A DNA stretch of 50,986 nucleotides from DASQFQ01 sp038238015 (GTDB lineage Bacteria > Actinomycetota > Thermoleophilia > Solirubrobacterales > Solirubrobacteraceae), in contig JBBRYA010000023.1 in the NCBI GenBank assembly GCA_038238015.1, forward strand, positions 1 to 50,986, in the 5' to 3' direction. Positions 8,219-15,418 of this stretch are shown in pieces. A program made the position numbers and the translations under genes. Below the pieces are notes generated by a model. It did no database searches, was not told where the DNA came from, and worked only from the letters and a program-made list of their open reading frames with translations. Position 1 is the stretch's first letter; the number at the start of each line of letters is the position of its first letter.

Positions 8219-8864
8219 CCAGCGTCGCGCTGTAGGTGAGGCGGGCGGTGCGGTAGAGGCAGCGGTACTGGGCGAGCGCCTTGCGCTGCAGCTGGGCCGT
8301 CTGCACGTCGGTCGCGGCGCAGCGCCCGCGCGCCCGGCTGGCCCGCCACGACGTGTCGTTGGCGGCCCCCAGCGCCAGCGCCGGCGCCCAGGTGGGGACC
8401 GTCAGCGCCACGAGGTAGCCCTTCTTGACGTTGAGCGAGCGCCCCAGCGGAAACTGGACCGTCTGCCCGAAGTACGGCTCGAGCGCCTTGAGCGGGCTCT
8501 GCCCCGTCACCCGGGCGAACAGCTTCGTCCCGGGCTTGAGGATCGAGATGCCGGCGCGCGCGTCGCCCCCGTAGTTCTTGCGGAAGAAGTCGACCTGCTG
8601 CGGGCCGGGCTTGCCGAGCGTGATCGACCAGGCGACGATCTTGCCGTCGGCCGGCGCGGCGAAGATGCCGCGGTCGGCACCCACCTTCGCCTGGTACCCC
8701 GTGGTCCGGGAGACCGCCTGGCACGGGTTGGAGGGACAGCTCGGAGCGCTGTCGGTCGCGCTCTTGCCGATCTCCACGATCCGGGCCGCCGCGGGGGCGG
8801 CTCCGATCGCCACGGCGACTGCGCTCAGCAGTACCGCGCGCCACGCGTTGTTCATCGGCCGCAT
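8193..8864 (-). CDS. Secreted protein, unknown function
   Basis: About 223 residues from the ATG at 8864 (ATG at 8855 and GTG at 8882 are alternatives). A signal peptide (AVLLSAVAVAIGAAPAAA) is followed by a mature part with paired cysteines: C-x4-C in PSCPSNPCQA, and two more near CAATD and YRCLY, suggesting disulfides. Secondary structure looks beta-rich, with repeated short hydrophobic strands and a GKIVAWSITLGKPG segment. No catalytic motif is recognised. It overlaps the end of the c-di-GMP gene tail to tail. A secreted or wall-associated role is all that can be said. Confidence 0.65.
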   Translation of the reverse strand: MRPMNNAWRAVLLSAVAVAIGAAPAAARIVEIGKSATDSAPSCPSNPCQAVSRTTGYQAKVGADRGIFAAPADGKIVAWSITLGKPGPQQVDFFRKNYGGDARAGISILKPGTKLFARVTGQSPLKALEPYFGQTVQFPLGRSLNVKKGYLVALTVPTWAPALALGAANDTSWRASRARGRCAATDVQTAQLQRKALAQYRCLYRTARLTYSATLVTSPASAG

Positions 8865-8913
8865 CCGCGCATTGAACACCACGCGGCGGGCGAGGTTGCG
8901 GCCGGGCGGCGCG

Positions 8914-9117
8914 CTAGAGCTTCACGACATTGACGGCCTTGGGGCCCTTGTCGCCCGACTCCTCGTCGTAGGTCACCTTGGCGCCCTCCGCGAGCGAGCG
9001 GTAGCCGTCGCCGCTGATGCCGCTGAAGTGGACGAACAGATCACGGCCACCCTCGTCGGGGGTGATGAAGCCGAACCCCTTGTCGTCGCTGAACCACTTG
9101 ACCGTCCCGGTGCTCAT
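8914..9117 (-). CDS. Cold shock protein (CspA family)
   Basis: 67 residues, the usual length of a single cold shock domain. It starts MSTGTVKWFSDDKGFGFI with the RNP1 element KGFGFI and has RNP2 as LFVHF, the two aromatic patches that bind single-stranded RNA/DNA. The ATG at 9117 was chosen over an upstream in-frame start because CspA proteins begin right before TVKWF. It acts as an RNA chaperone in the cytoplasm. It is monocistronic and preceded by a leader of about 50 nt, which is typical for genes of this family that are regulated after transcription. Confidence 0.93.
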   Translation of the reverse strand: MSTGTVKWFSDDKGFGFITPDEGGRDLFVHFSGISGDGYRSLAEGAKVTYDEESGDKGPKAVNVVKL

Positions 9118-9176
9118 GCGTGCGTGAACCTCGCTTGTCCCTTCGACCGGCGCTGTCACCGGTCCTTACGCTGACA

Positions 9177-9206
9177 ACGCTACCCCGGGGATGTGCCAGA
9201 ACGCAA
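9177..9206 (-). promoter_or_regulatory. Candidate promoter for the cold shock gene
   Basis: Read on the minus strand: -35 TTGCGT (9206-9201), 18-bp spacer, -10 TAGCGT (9182-9177). Transcription would start near 9170, giving a 5' leader of about 50 nt before the ATG at 9117. The -10 overlaps the stop codon of the upstream gene. Confidence 0.4.
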
Positions 9207-9761
9207 GCCCAGCTGCACGGTCGCCGGCGCATCCGGCGCCGTGTCGCGGCAACCGAGCACGCGCGGGCAGTCCTGCGCCCGCGCGACCACCTCGGCTGCG
9301 AAGCGCACCGACGCCGGCCGGCCGATCGCCGACTGGGCGAAGCGGAGGTAGACGGTGCGGGCCGTCGGCCGCGTCGCCGCCGCTGCTGCCACGGTGCGCG
9401 GGCGGCCGTTGGCGCGGTCGCTCAGCACCCTGCCGACCAGCTCGTCACCAGCCACGGGCGGCGTCGCGCAGACGAGGCGATCGGGCTGCTCGACGCCGGG
9501 CACGCGGGCCATGAACAGCTGCAGGCAGATCGAGCCCTGCGGGCCCGCCGCGCCGCGCAGGTCCTGCGCGTTCCAGTCGTCGGCCATCGTGACCTCCCCG
9601 CGCAGGCGCCCGTCCTCGCCGCGGGCGAGCGCCACGCGGACCACGTCGAGCGGACCGCGCACGTCGCCGCGGCGGTCCTTGACCGCCGCTGGCGCCTGCG
9701 CCGCCGCGGGCGCCGCCAGCACCGCGGCGAGCGCGACGGCCCCGGCCGCCGCCCGTCTCAT
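9180..9761 (-). CDS. Secreted protein, unknown function
   Basis: 193 residues with a clear signal peptide (AAAGAVALAAVLAAPAAAQA). The mature start, KDRRGDVRGPLDVVRVAL, has the D-x2-GDV-x-GPLD pattern seen at the start of small extracellular beta-sandwich modules, followed by alternating strands; two cysteines near the C-terminus (DCPRVLGCRD) may pair. No active site is visible. The ATG overlaps the stop of the HIT gene by 4 bases (ATGA), so the two are co-transcribed, although their cellular compartments differ. Function unknown. Confidence 0.65.
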   Translation of the reverse strand: MRRAAAGAVALAAVLAAPAAAQAPAAVKDRRGDVRGPLDVVRVALARGEDGRLRGEVTMADDWNAQDLRGAAGPQGSICLQLFMARVPGVEQPDRLVCATPPVAGDELVGRVLSDRANGRPRTVAAAAATRPTARTVYLRFAQSAIGRPASVRFAAEVVARAQDCPRVLGCRDTAPDAPATVQLGLRSGTSPG

Positions 9762-10174
9762 CCGTCCTCGAGCTCCCGCGCCGCGGCGGCGATCTCGTCG
9801 CGGTCGCCGGGTGTCGGGCTCCAGGGCAGGCGCAAGGGGTCGCCCTCGAAGCGCGGGACGACGTGCAGGTGGAAGTGGAACACGGTCTGCCAGGCGGCCG
9901 CGCCCGCGCAGCTGATGAGGTTCACGCCGTCGGCGCCGAGCCGCTCGCGCATGCGCCCCGCGAGCTGCTGGGCCGCCAGCGAGCAGGCCGCGAGGTCCTC
10001 GGCGCCGATCTCGTGGAGGTCGGCGGCGTGCTCGCGCGGGACCACGAGCAGGTGGCCGCGCGTCGCCGGGTTGATGTCCATGAAGGCGACCGTGCGCTCG
10101 TCGTCGTGCACGAGCGTCGCCGGAAGCTCGCCCGCGACGATCTTGCAGAACAGGCAGTCGGGGTCCGCGGCCAT
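9758..10174 (-). CDS. HIT family nucleotide hydrolase/transferase
   Basis: 138 residues. The N-terminus has the CLFCKIVAGELP motif with a CxxC typical of Hint-type HIT proteins, and the histidine triad is FHFHLHVVP near residue 105, whose central His attacks the alpha-phosphate of adenosine-containing substrates. A cytoplasmic AMP-lysine or adenosine phosphoramidase activity is usual for the family. The ATG at 10174 was chosen because it is preceded by a -10 hexamer 8 nt upstream and fits the family N-terminus; the frame stays open further upstream but without resemblance. Coupled by ATGA to the secreted protein gene. Confidence 0.9.
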   Translation of the reverse strand: MAADPDCLFCKIVAGELPATLVHDDERTVAFMDINPATRGHLLVVPREHAADLHEIGAEDLAACSLAAQQLAGRMRERLGADGVNLISCAGAAAWQTVFHFHLHVVPRFEGDPLRLPWSPTPGDRDEIAAAARELEDG

Positions 10175-10182
10175 GGCGGCGC

Positions 10183-10188
10183 AGCGTA
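10183..10188 (-). promoter_or_regulatory. -10 hexamer TACGCT, leaderless HIT gene
   Basis: TACGCT on the minus strand ends 8 nt before the HIT ATG. It lies within 7 bp of the oppositely directed TAGCCT hexamer, so this is a compact divergent promoter pair. Confidence 0.45.
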
Positions 10189-10194
10189 CTTCAA

Positions 10195-10200
10195 TAGCCT
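10195..10200 (+). promoter_or_regulatory. -10 hexamer TAGCCT before the M28 remnant
   Basis: TAGCCT on the plus strand ends 8 nt before the ATG at 10209, the same leaderless layout as intact genes here. It marks the original start of the now broken peptidase gene. Confidence 0.4.
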
Positions 10201-10208
10201 GCCGCCGG

Positions 10209-10576
10209 ATGCCGCCCGACCGCGACCGCCTGCGCCACGGTCGAGCACCTGGCGGCGATCGAGCGCGGCTCGGCCTCTGACGGGGAGCGCCGCGCGGCGG
10301 ATTGGATCCGCGACCGGCTGCGCGACCACGGCCTTGCCGCCCGGGTCGAGCAGGAGCCCGCGGTCGGCTCCTTCCACCTTCCGCTCGCGCTGCTCTCGGC
10401 CGCCGTTGATCGCTCACCGGGCGGGGTTTCCGACGGCCACGCTCGCGTCGGTGAACGAATACAAGCTGCCCTCCAACTACCACTCCCGCGACGACACGGC
10501 CGCGAACGTCGACTACGCGACCGTGGCAGCCGCCGCGCGCGTGTCCGAGGCGGCGATCAGGTCGCTCGCGCGCTGA
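10209..10576 (+). pseudogene. M28-family peptidase remnant, centre deleted and frame-shifted
   Basis: Two peptide fragments typical of the ends of M28-type metallopeptidases lie next to each other in different frames. From 10240, VEHLAAIERGSASDGERR and then ADWIRDRLRDHGLAARVEQ is the N-terminal region. From about 10405, in another frame, TLASVNEYKLPSNYHSRDD and then ENVDYATVA-like sequence to the TGA at 10574 is the C-terminal end. The roughly 200-300 residues that should lie between, including the zinc ligands, are absent. The ATG at 10209 is in a third frame relative to the first fragment, so at least one small indel is also present. It keeps a -10 hexamer. The 3' end overlaps the cca gene by 20 bases. 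Product would be non-functional. Confidence 0.65.
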
Positions 10577-11954
10577 GCCGCGCGCGCGCCCAGCGCAGCG
10601 CGTCCTCGCGCGTGGCCAGCTCGCCGGTGAAGCGCGCCTCCTCGATCGCGGCCAGCAGCTCGCCCAGGCGCGGCCCCGGCGCGAGGCCCAGCTCGGCCGC
10701 CAGCTCGTCGCCGCGCACCAGCGGCGCAGGGCGCCCGGCAGCCTCGCGCGCGAGCGCGTGCCCCGCCATCGCGCGGGCGAGCTCGAGGTGCGCGGCGATT
10801 GCCGGCTCGGCGTTGCGCCCGCGCGTGGCCAAGCGGTCGGCGACCGTGAACGCCGTCACGTCCAGCGCGTAGGGCTCGGTGGCGACGAGGTAGCGCCACA
10901 GCGATCGCCGCGACAGCGGCCGCTCGTGGACGAGGAAGCCGAGGCGCAGGTGATGGCGGGTGAGCGCCGCGACGTACTCCACGAGCCGCTCGGAGGCGCG
11001 CAGCCGGCGCAGCACGGCGCGCGCGAGCTCCGCGCCCGCGGCGTCGTGGCCGACGAAGGTCACGCCCCCGCCGGGGCGCTCGCCGCGCGTGGCGGGCTTG
11101 GCGGCGTCGTGCAGCAGCGCCGCCAGGCGCATCGCCTGCCCGCGCGTCAGGCCGTCGGCGAGCGGCGCCGCCAGGCGCTCGGCGACCGCGCCCGCGTGCT
11201 CGCCGAAGGGGCCGCCGTCGCGCTCGAGCGCGATCACCTCGTCGAGCACGGCGAGCGAGTGCTCGTGGACGTCGAGGTGGTGGTAGACGTTCTGCTCGAC
11301 GCCGCGCAGCGCCTGCAGCTCGGGGAGCACCACCGCGGCGACGCCGTGCGCCTCCATCAGCTCCAGGCCGCGACGGGCGCGGGGCGCGGCGACGATGCGC
11401 TTGAGCTCGGCGAACACGCGCTCGGCCGACACGCCGCTCAGCCCGCCCGCGTGGCGCGCGACTGCCTCGGCCGTCGCCGCGTCGATGTCCAGCTCGAGCT
11501 CGAGAGCGAGCCGGCAGGCCCGCAGCGCGCGCAGCGGGTCGGCGGCCAGGGCCTGCGCGGAGACCATCCGCAGCACGCGGGAGCCGAGATCGCCGCGCCC
11601 GCCGTAGGGGTCGAGCAGCTCGCCGCGCTCCAGCGGCTCGGCCATGGCGTTGACCGTGAAGTCACGCTCGGCGAGGTCGGCGAGGATGCCGCCCTCGCGC
11701 ACCGTCACGACATCGACGTTCCAGACCTGGCCGGGGCCCGAGACCCGCCAGGCGCCGAACGCGTCGGAGAGGCGGAACGGCGTCCCGCGCGCGGCCCGCG
11801 CCACGCGCCGCGCGGCTTCGCCCGGGTCGCCCGCCACCACGAGGTCGAAGTCGCTCGTCTCCCGCCCCAGCAGTCCGTCGCGCACCGCGCCGCCGACCAG
11901 CCACGCGGCCTCGCCCGCGAGCGCCGAGCGCGCGGCGGTCAGCGGATCGCTCAT
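10557..11954 (-). CDS. tRNA nucleotidyltransferase / poly(A) polymerase family with HD domain
   Basis: 465 residues. The N-terminal catalytic head has LVGGAVRDGLLGRETSDFDL: the GG-x-VRD motif and the D-x-D metal-binding pair of class II nucleotidyltransferases. An RDFTVNAMA segment, RALRACRLALEL (RNA-binding neck) and an HD domain (RLAALLHDAAKPATRG, then HH in ALTRHHLRL) follow, as in bacterial CCA-adding enzymes that also have phosphohydrolase activity. It adds or repairs the 3' CCA of tRNA; a poly(A) polymerase role cannot be excluded from sequence. The ATG overlaps the alr stop by 4 bases (ATGA), making it the last gene of the acpS-nnr-CBS-alr run. Confidence 0.87.
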   Translation of the reverse strand: MSDPLTAARSALAGEAAWLVGGAVRDGLLGRETSDFDLVVAGDPGEAARRVARAARGTPFRLSDAFGAWRVSGPGQVWNVDVVTVREGGILADLAERDFTVNAMAEPLERGELLDPYGGRGDLGSRVLRMVSAQALAADPLRALRACRLALELELDIDAATAEAVARHAGGLSGVSAERVFAELKRIVAAPRARRGLELMEAHGVAAVVLPELQALRGVEQNVYHHLDVHEHSLAVLDEVIALERDGGPFGEHAGAVAERLAAPLADGLTRGQAMRLAALLHDAAKPATRGERPGGGVTFVGHDAAGAELARAVLRRLRASERLVEYVAALTRHHLRLGFLVHERPLSRRSLWRYLVATEPYALDVTAFTVADRLATRGRNAEPAIAAHLELARAMAGHALAREAAGRPAPLVRGDELAAELGLAPGPRLGELLAAIEEARFTGELATREDALRWARARLSARAT

Positions 11955-13042
11955 GTGCGCCGGTGCTCGCGCGGCACCCGGGCCGAGATCCCGCAGGTCA
12001 CCTCGTAGTTGATCGTGCCGAGCCGCCGCGCCATCTCCTCGGCCAGGATCCGCTGCTCCCCCTGGGCTCCGAGCAGCACCGCCTCGGCGCCCCGCTGCGC
12101 GGGCTCGGGGCCCAGGTCGACCGTGAGGTTGTCCATCGAGACCGTCCCCACCAGCGCGACGCGGCGCCCGCCGACGAGCACCTCGGCGTTGTCGCTCAGC
12201 GCGCGCCGCACACCGTCGCCGTAGCCGATCGGCACCGTGCCGAGCCAGGTCGGCTCGGAGGCCACGAAGCGCCGCCCGTAGCCCGTGCTCTGCCCGGGCT
12301 CGGCGCGCTTGACCTCCGCGACGTAGCTGACCAGCGAGAGCGCCGGCTCGAGCCCGTGGGCGAACGGGTCGGCCTGGAAGGGGTCCATCCCGTAGAGCGC
12401 GATCCCGCAGCGCACCATGTCCAGGCGCGCGGCCGGCTCGCGCAGCGTGGCGGCCGAGTTCGCGGCGTGCACGAGCAGATCCGGATGCTCCGCGCGCAGT
12501 CGCTGCGCCCACGGCGTGAAGACCGCGAGCTGCTCGGTCATGAAGCCGGGGTCGTCCTCGTCGGCGGTCGCCAGGTGCGTCATGGCGCCCGCGAGGCGCA
12601 GCCCCGGCGTGGCGGCCACGAGATCGGCCACGCGCCGCGCCTCCTCGGGATCGCGCGTGCCCAGCCGCCCCATGCCGCTGTCGAGCTTGACGTGCACCCC
12701 GGTGCCCGCCGGCAGCCCGGCCACGAAGGCCTCGCGCCAGGCGACGACGTCGGCGCCGGCCGCAACGGCGACGGCGAGCTCGGGCTCTGAGAGCGCGCCC
12801 ATCACGAGCAGCGGGCCGCCGACGCCGCCCTCGCGCAGCGCGCGCGCCTCCTGCGCGGTGGCGACCGCCAGCCAGCTCGCGCCGCCGGCGTGGGCGGCGC
12901 GAGCGCACGGGAGCAGCCCGTGCCCGTAGGCGTCGGCCTTGACCACCGCGCAGAGCCGCGCTGGGGCGGCCGCCGCCGCGAGCCTTGCGGCGTTGCGCTC
13001 GATCGCCCCGACGTCCACCCGGGCCAGCGCCCGCAGCGCCAC
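11951..13042 (-). CDS. alr: Alanine racemase
   Basis: 363 residues from a GTG. The PLP lysine is Lys35 in LCAVVKADAYGHG, the family signature. The second catalytic base, Tyr, is in QSTGYGRRF, and the C-terminal beta domain contains VALVGTVSMDNLTVDL and the closing RLGTINYEVTCGIS motif. It interconverts L- and D-alanine for peptidoglycan. Length and both active-site elements are standard. It follows the CBS gene by 6 bases and overlaps the cca gene by 4, so expression is tied to acpS and nnr; acpS-nnr-alr neighbourhoods are common in Actinobacteria. Confidence 0.96.
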   Translation of the reverse strand: MALRALARVDVGAIERNAARLAAAAAPARLCAVVKADAYGHGLLPCARAAHAGGASWLAVATAQEARALREGGVGGPLLVMGALSEPELAVAVAAGADVVAWREAFVAGLPAGTGVHVKLDSGMGRLGTRDPEEARRVADLVAATPGLRLAGAMTHLATADEDDPGFMTEQLAVFTPWAQRLRAEHPDLLVHAANSAATLREPAARLDMVRCGIALYGMDPFQADPFAHGLEPALSLVSYVAEVKRAEPGQSTGYGRRFVASEPTWLGTVPIGYGDGVRRALSDNAEVLVGGRRVALVGTVSMDNLTVDLGPEPAQRGAEAVLLGAQGEQRILAEEMARRLGTINYEVTCGISARVPREHRRT

Positions 13043-13048
13043 GAGCGG

Positions 13049-13510
13049 CTACTCCCGTGTGAGCGCCGCGAGCACGTCGACGCGGGTGACCATGCCGACC
13101 AGGCGTCCGTGCTCGACCACGGGCAGGCGGTTGTGCCCCTTGCCGGCGATCGTCTGCGCGGCCTCCTGCACGCTCGCCGTCGGCTCGATCGTCACCGGGT
13201 GCTCGGTCATCAGGTCCCCGGCGGTGGAGGCCACGGCCTTGCGCAGGCGCTCCTCGAAGTGCCCGAGGCTCTCGAGGAAGACGAAGCCGCCGAAGAGCTG
13301 GAAGTAGTGGGGCAGGTGCAGGTCGGCGTCCTCGCCGCGCATGACGAGGTCCTCCTCGGTGATGATCCCGACGCAGCGGCCGCCGTCGTTGACCACCGCG
13401 ACGCCCGACAGCTCGCGCTCGCGCATCATCGTGAGCACGGCTTCAACCGAGTCCTCCGCGCGCACGGCCGGGAGCTCTGAGTCCATGATGTCGCCGACGG
13501 TCTGTGCCAC
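13049..13510 (-). CDS. Two-CBS-domain protein
   Basis: 153 residues from the GTG at 13510, 5 bases after the nnr stop; further upstream codons lie inside nnr. Two CBS motifs are seen: about 3-62 (TVGDIMDSELPAVRAEDSV ... CVGIITEEDLVMRG) and about 98-150 (DLMTEHPVTIEPTASVQEAA ... LVGMVTRVDVLAAL). A short aromatic insert (LPHYFQLFGGFVFLESLG) separates them. CBS pairs bind adenosine nucleotides and act as energy sensors, here possibly for the neighbouring NAD(P)HX repair or wall enzymes; that link is inference. No catalytic domain is attached. Confidence 0.85.
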   Translation of the reverse strand: MAQTVGDIMDSELPAVRAEDSVEAVLTMMRERELSGVAVVNDGGRCVGIITEEDLVMRGEDADLHLPHYFQLFGGFVFLESLGHFEERLRKAVASTAGDLMTEHPVTIEPTASVQEAAQTIAGKGHNRLPVVEHGRLVGMVTRVDVLAALTRE

Positions 13511-13515
13511 GACCG

Positions 13516-15033
13516 TCAGCTTCCCAGAGCGGCGGGCAGAGAGCGGATCACGTCGGAGGCGATGACCCCGTCGGGCCCGTCGGGCGCGGCGGCGATCTGG
13601 CCCGCGCGCAGGTGCGCGTAGACGCCCGCGCACGTCGCGTGGGCGGGCGCGAGCCCCTTGGCCAGCATCGCCCCGATGACGCCGGAGAGGACGTCGCCGG
13701 TGCCCGCCGTCGCGAGCGCGGCCGCGCGCCCGCGCGAGATCGCCACTTGGCCGGTCGGACCGGCCACGAGCGTGTCGTCGCCCTTCAGGACCACGAACGC
13801 CTTGGCCTTCATCGCGGCGGCGCGCGCGTGATGCAGGCGGCGCGCCGAGATCTCCTTGGAGCTGACCCCGAGCAGGCGCCCGAGCTCTCCGGCGTGCGGG
13901 GTCAGCACCGTCGGCCAGGGGCGCAGCGGCACGATCTCCTCCATCCGGCCGCCGTCGAGCGCGTTGAGCCCGTCGGCGTCGATCACCAGCGGCACGTCGA
14001 CGCGCTCGATCAGCTCGTGGGCCAGCTCCTGGGCGGCCGGGCGCTTGCTCAGGCCGGGCCCGAGGACGACCGCGTCCGCCCGGCCGATCGCGGTCAGCGC
14101 GGGCTGCAGGGCGAGCGGGGTCAGCGACCCCTCGTTCTCGGGCAGCCCGACCATCATCGCCTCGAGCAGGCGCACGGTGAACGACAGCTCCAGCGAGGCG
14201 GGGGCGCCGACCGTGACGTAGCCCGCTCCGGCGCGCATTGCGGCCAACGCGGCCATCGACGGCGCGCCCGTGAGCCCGTGCGAGCCGCCGATGATGAAGA
14301 CGTTGCCCGAGGAGAACTTGGTCGACTCCGGCGTGCGCCGCGGCACGTCGAACAGGACGCCGCCACCGATCAGCCCCGCGTCGGGCTCATGCGGCGCGCC
14401 CGACGGGATGCCGATGTCGACGACCTCGACGGCGCCCGCGTGCCCCTTGCCCGGATGGATCCAGAGACCGGGCTTGGCCTGGTGGAAGGTCGCGGTGGCG
14501 ACCGCCCGCACGGCCGCGCCCGACACCTCGCCGGTGGACGCGTTGACGCCGCTGGGCACGTCGGCGGCGACCACACGCGCCCGCGCCGAGTTGATCGCGA
14601 GGATGACCGCGTCGACGGGGTCGCGCGGGGCGCCCTCGAAGCCGGTGCCGAGCACGGCGTCGACGATCGCGTGCGCGTTCTCCAGGCGGTCGGGGTGAAA
14701 GGCGACCGGGGCCGGGCCCGGCAGCACGGCGGCCTGTGCCTGGGCATCCTCCCCCATCCACTCCAGCGGCCAGACCACCAGCACGTCGACGTCGCGCCCG
14801 GCCTGGCGCAGCAGCCGCGCCGCCACCAGCCCGTCGCCGCCGTTGTTGCCCTTGCCGCACACCACCGCGATGCGCCCGGCGGGCGCATGCTTGGCCACGG
14901 TGCGCGCGAGCCCTTCGCCGGCGCGCTCCATCAGCTGCCTGCCGGGGACCTTCTTGACCTCGATCGCCCACTTGTCGACCGCGCGCATGACGGGCGCGTC
15001 GGGCAGCGGGTCAAGCCACGCCGGCAGGTTCAC
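13516..15033 (-). CDS. nnr: Bifunctional NAD(P)H-hydrate epimerase / ADP-dependent dehydratase
   Basis: 505 residues from a GTG. The N-terminal YjeF domain (about 1-220) has VVCGKGNNGGDGLVAARLL and DAVLGTGFEG, the epimerase signature. The C-terminal ribokinase-like domain (about 230-505) has VLTPHAGELGRLL and ATAGTGDVLSGVIGAML, the nucleotide site and catalytic Asp. Together they repair hydrated NADH/NADPH. The GTG overlaps the acpS stop by 4 bases (GTGA). Both halves look complete and the length is that of other fused enzymes. Confidence 0.95.
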   Translation of the reverse strand: MNLPAWLDPLPDAPVMRAVDKWAIEVKKVPGRQLMERAGEGLARTVAKHAPAGRIAVVCGKGNNGGDGLVAARLLRQAGRDVDVLVVWPLEWMGEDAQAQAAVLPGPAPVAFHPDRLENAHAIVDAVLGTGFEGAPRDPVDAVILAINSARARVVAADVPSGVNASTGEVSGAAVRAVATATFHQAKPGLWIHPGKGHAGAVEVVDIGIPSGAPHEPDAGLIGGGVLFDVPRRTPESTKFSSGNVFIIGGSHGLTGAPSMAALAAMRAGAGYVTVGAPASLELSFTVRLLEAMMVGLPENEGSLTPLALQPALTAIGRADAVVLGPGLSKRPAAQELAHELIERVDVPLVIDADGLNALDGGRMEEIVPLRPWPTVLTPHAGELGRLLGVSSKEISARRLHHARAAAMKAKAFVVLKGDDTLVAGPTGQVAISRGRAAALATAGTGDVLSGVIGAMLAKGLAPAHATCAGVYAHLRAGQIAAAPDGPDGVIASDVIRSLPAALGS

Positions 15034-15389
15034 GCGCCGACCACCGCGACCGCCCCGGCCATCCCGTGGGTATGGGTCAGCGAGATCGCCACGGTGGCCC
15101 CGAGCTCCCCCGCGCGCGCCGCGGCGCGGCCCGACAGCCGGACCGCCGGCGGCACATCGCCGCCGCCCACCACCTCGACGTCGTGCGGGTTCCAGACCTC
15201 CAGCCCGAGGGCCTTGACGACGGCCTCCTTGGCGCAGAAGCGGGCGGCGAGGTGCTGCGCCGGCCGCGCCCGTGCGGCCGCGTAGGAGCGCTCGGCGTCG
15301 GTGAACAGGCGCCCGGCCAGGCGCGGCCGGCGGGCCAGCGCCCGCTCCAGCCGCTCGATCTCGAGAAGGTCGATGCCCACGCTGCCCAC
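15030..15389 (-). CDS. acpS: Holo-[acyl-carrier-protein] synthase
   Basis: 119 residues from the GTG at 15389 (a GTG at 15380 gives 116). The first motif, VGIDLLEIERLERAL, carries the Mg-binding Asp, and the second, ARFCAKEAVVKALG, has the W/F-x2-KEA-x3-K signature with the catalytic Glu. It transfers 4'-phosphopantetheine from CoA to acyl carrier protein. The earlier GTG is favoured because a TAGAGT hexamer ends 8 nt upstream of it, the leaderless layout seen elsewhere here. First gene of the acpS-nnr-CBS-alr-cca run. Confidence 0.93.
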   Translation of the reverse strand: MGSVGIDLLEIERLERALARRPRLAGRLFTDAERSYAAARARPAQHLAARFCAKEAVVKALGLEVWNPHDVEVVGGGDVPPAVRLSGRAAARAGELGATVAISLTHTHGMAGAVAVVGA

Positions 15390-15397
15390 AGCGGGCG

Positions 15398-15403
15398 ACT
15401 CTA
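15398..15403 (-). promoter_or_regulatory. -10 hexamer TAGAGT for the acpS run
   Basis: TAGAGT on the minus strand, 8 nt before the acpS GTG. It lies in the short gap after glmS and would drive the five-gene run as a leaderless message. Confidence 0.4.
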
Positions 15404-15418
15404 TAGGCCCTCGGCCCG

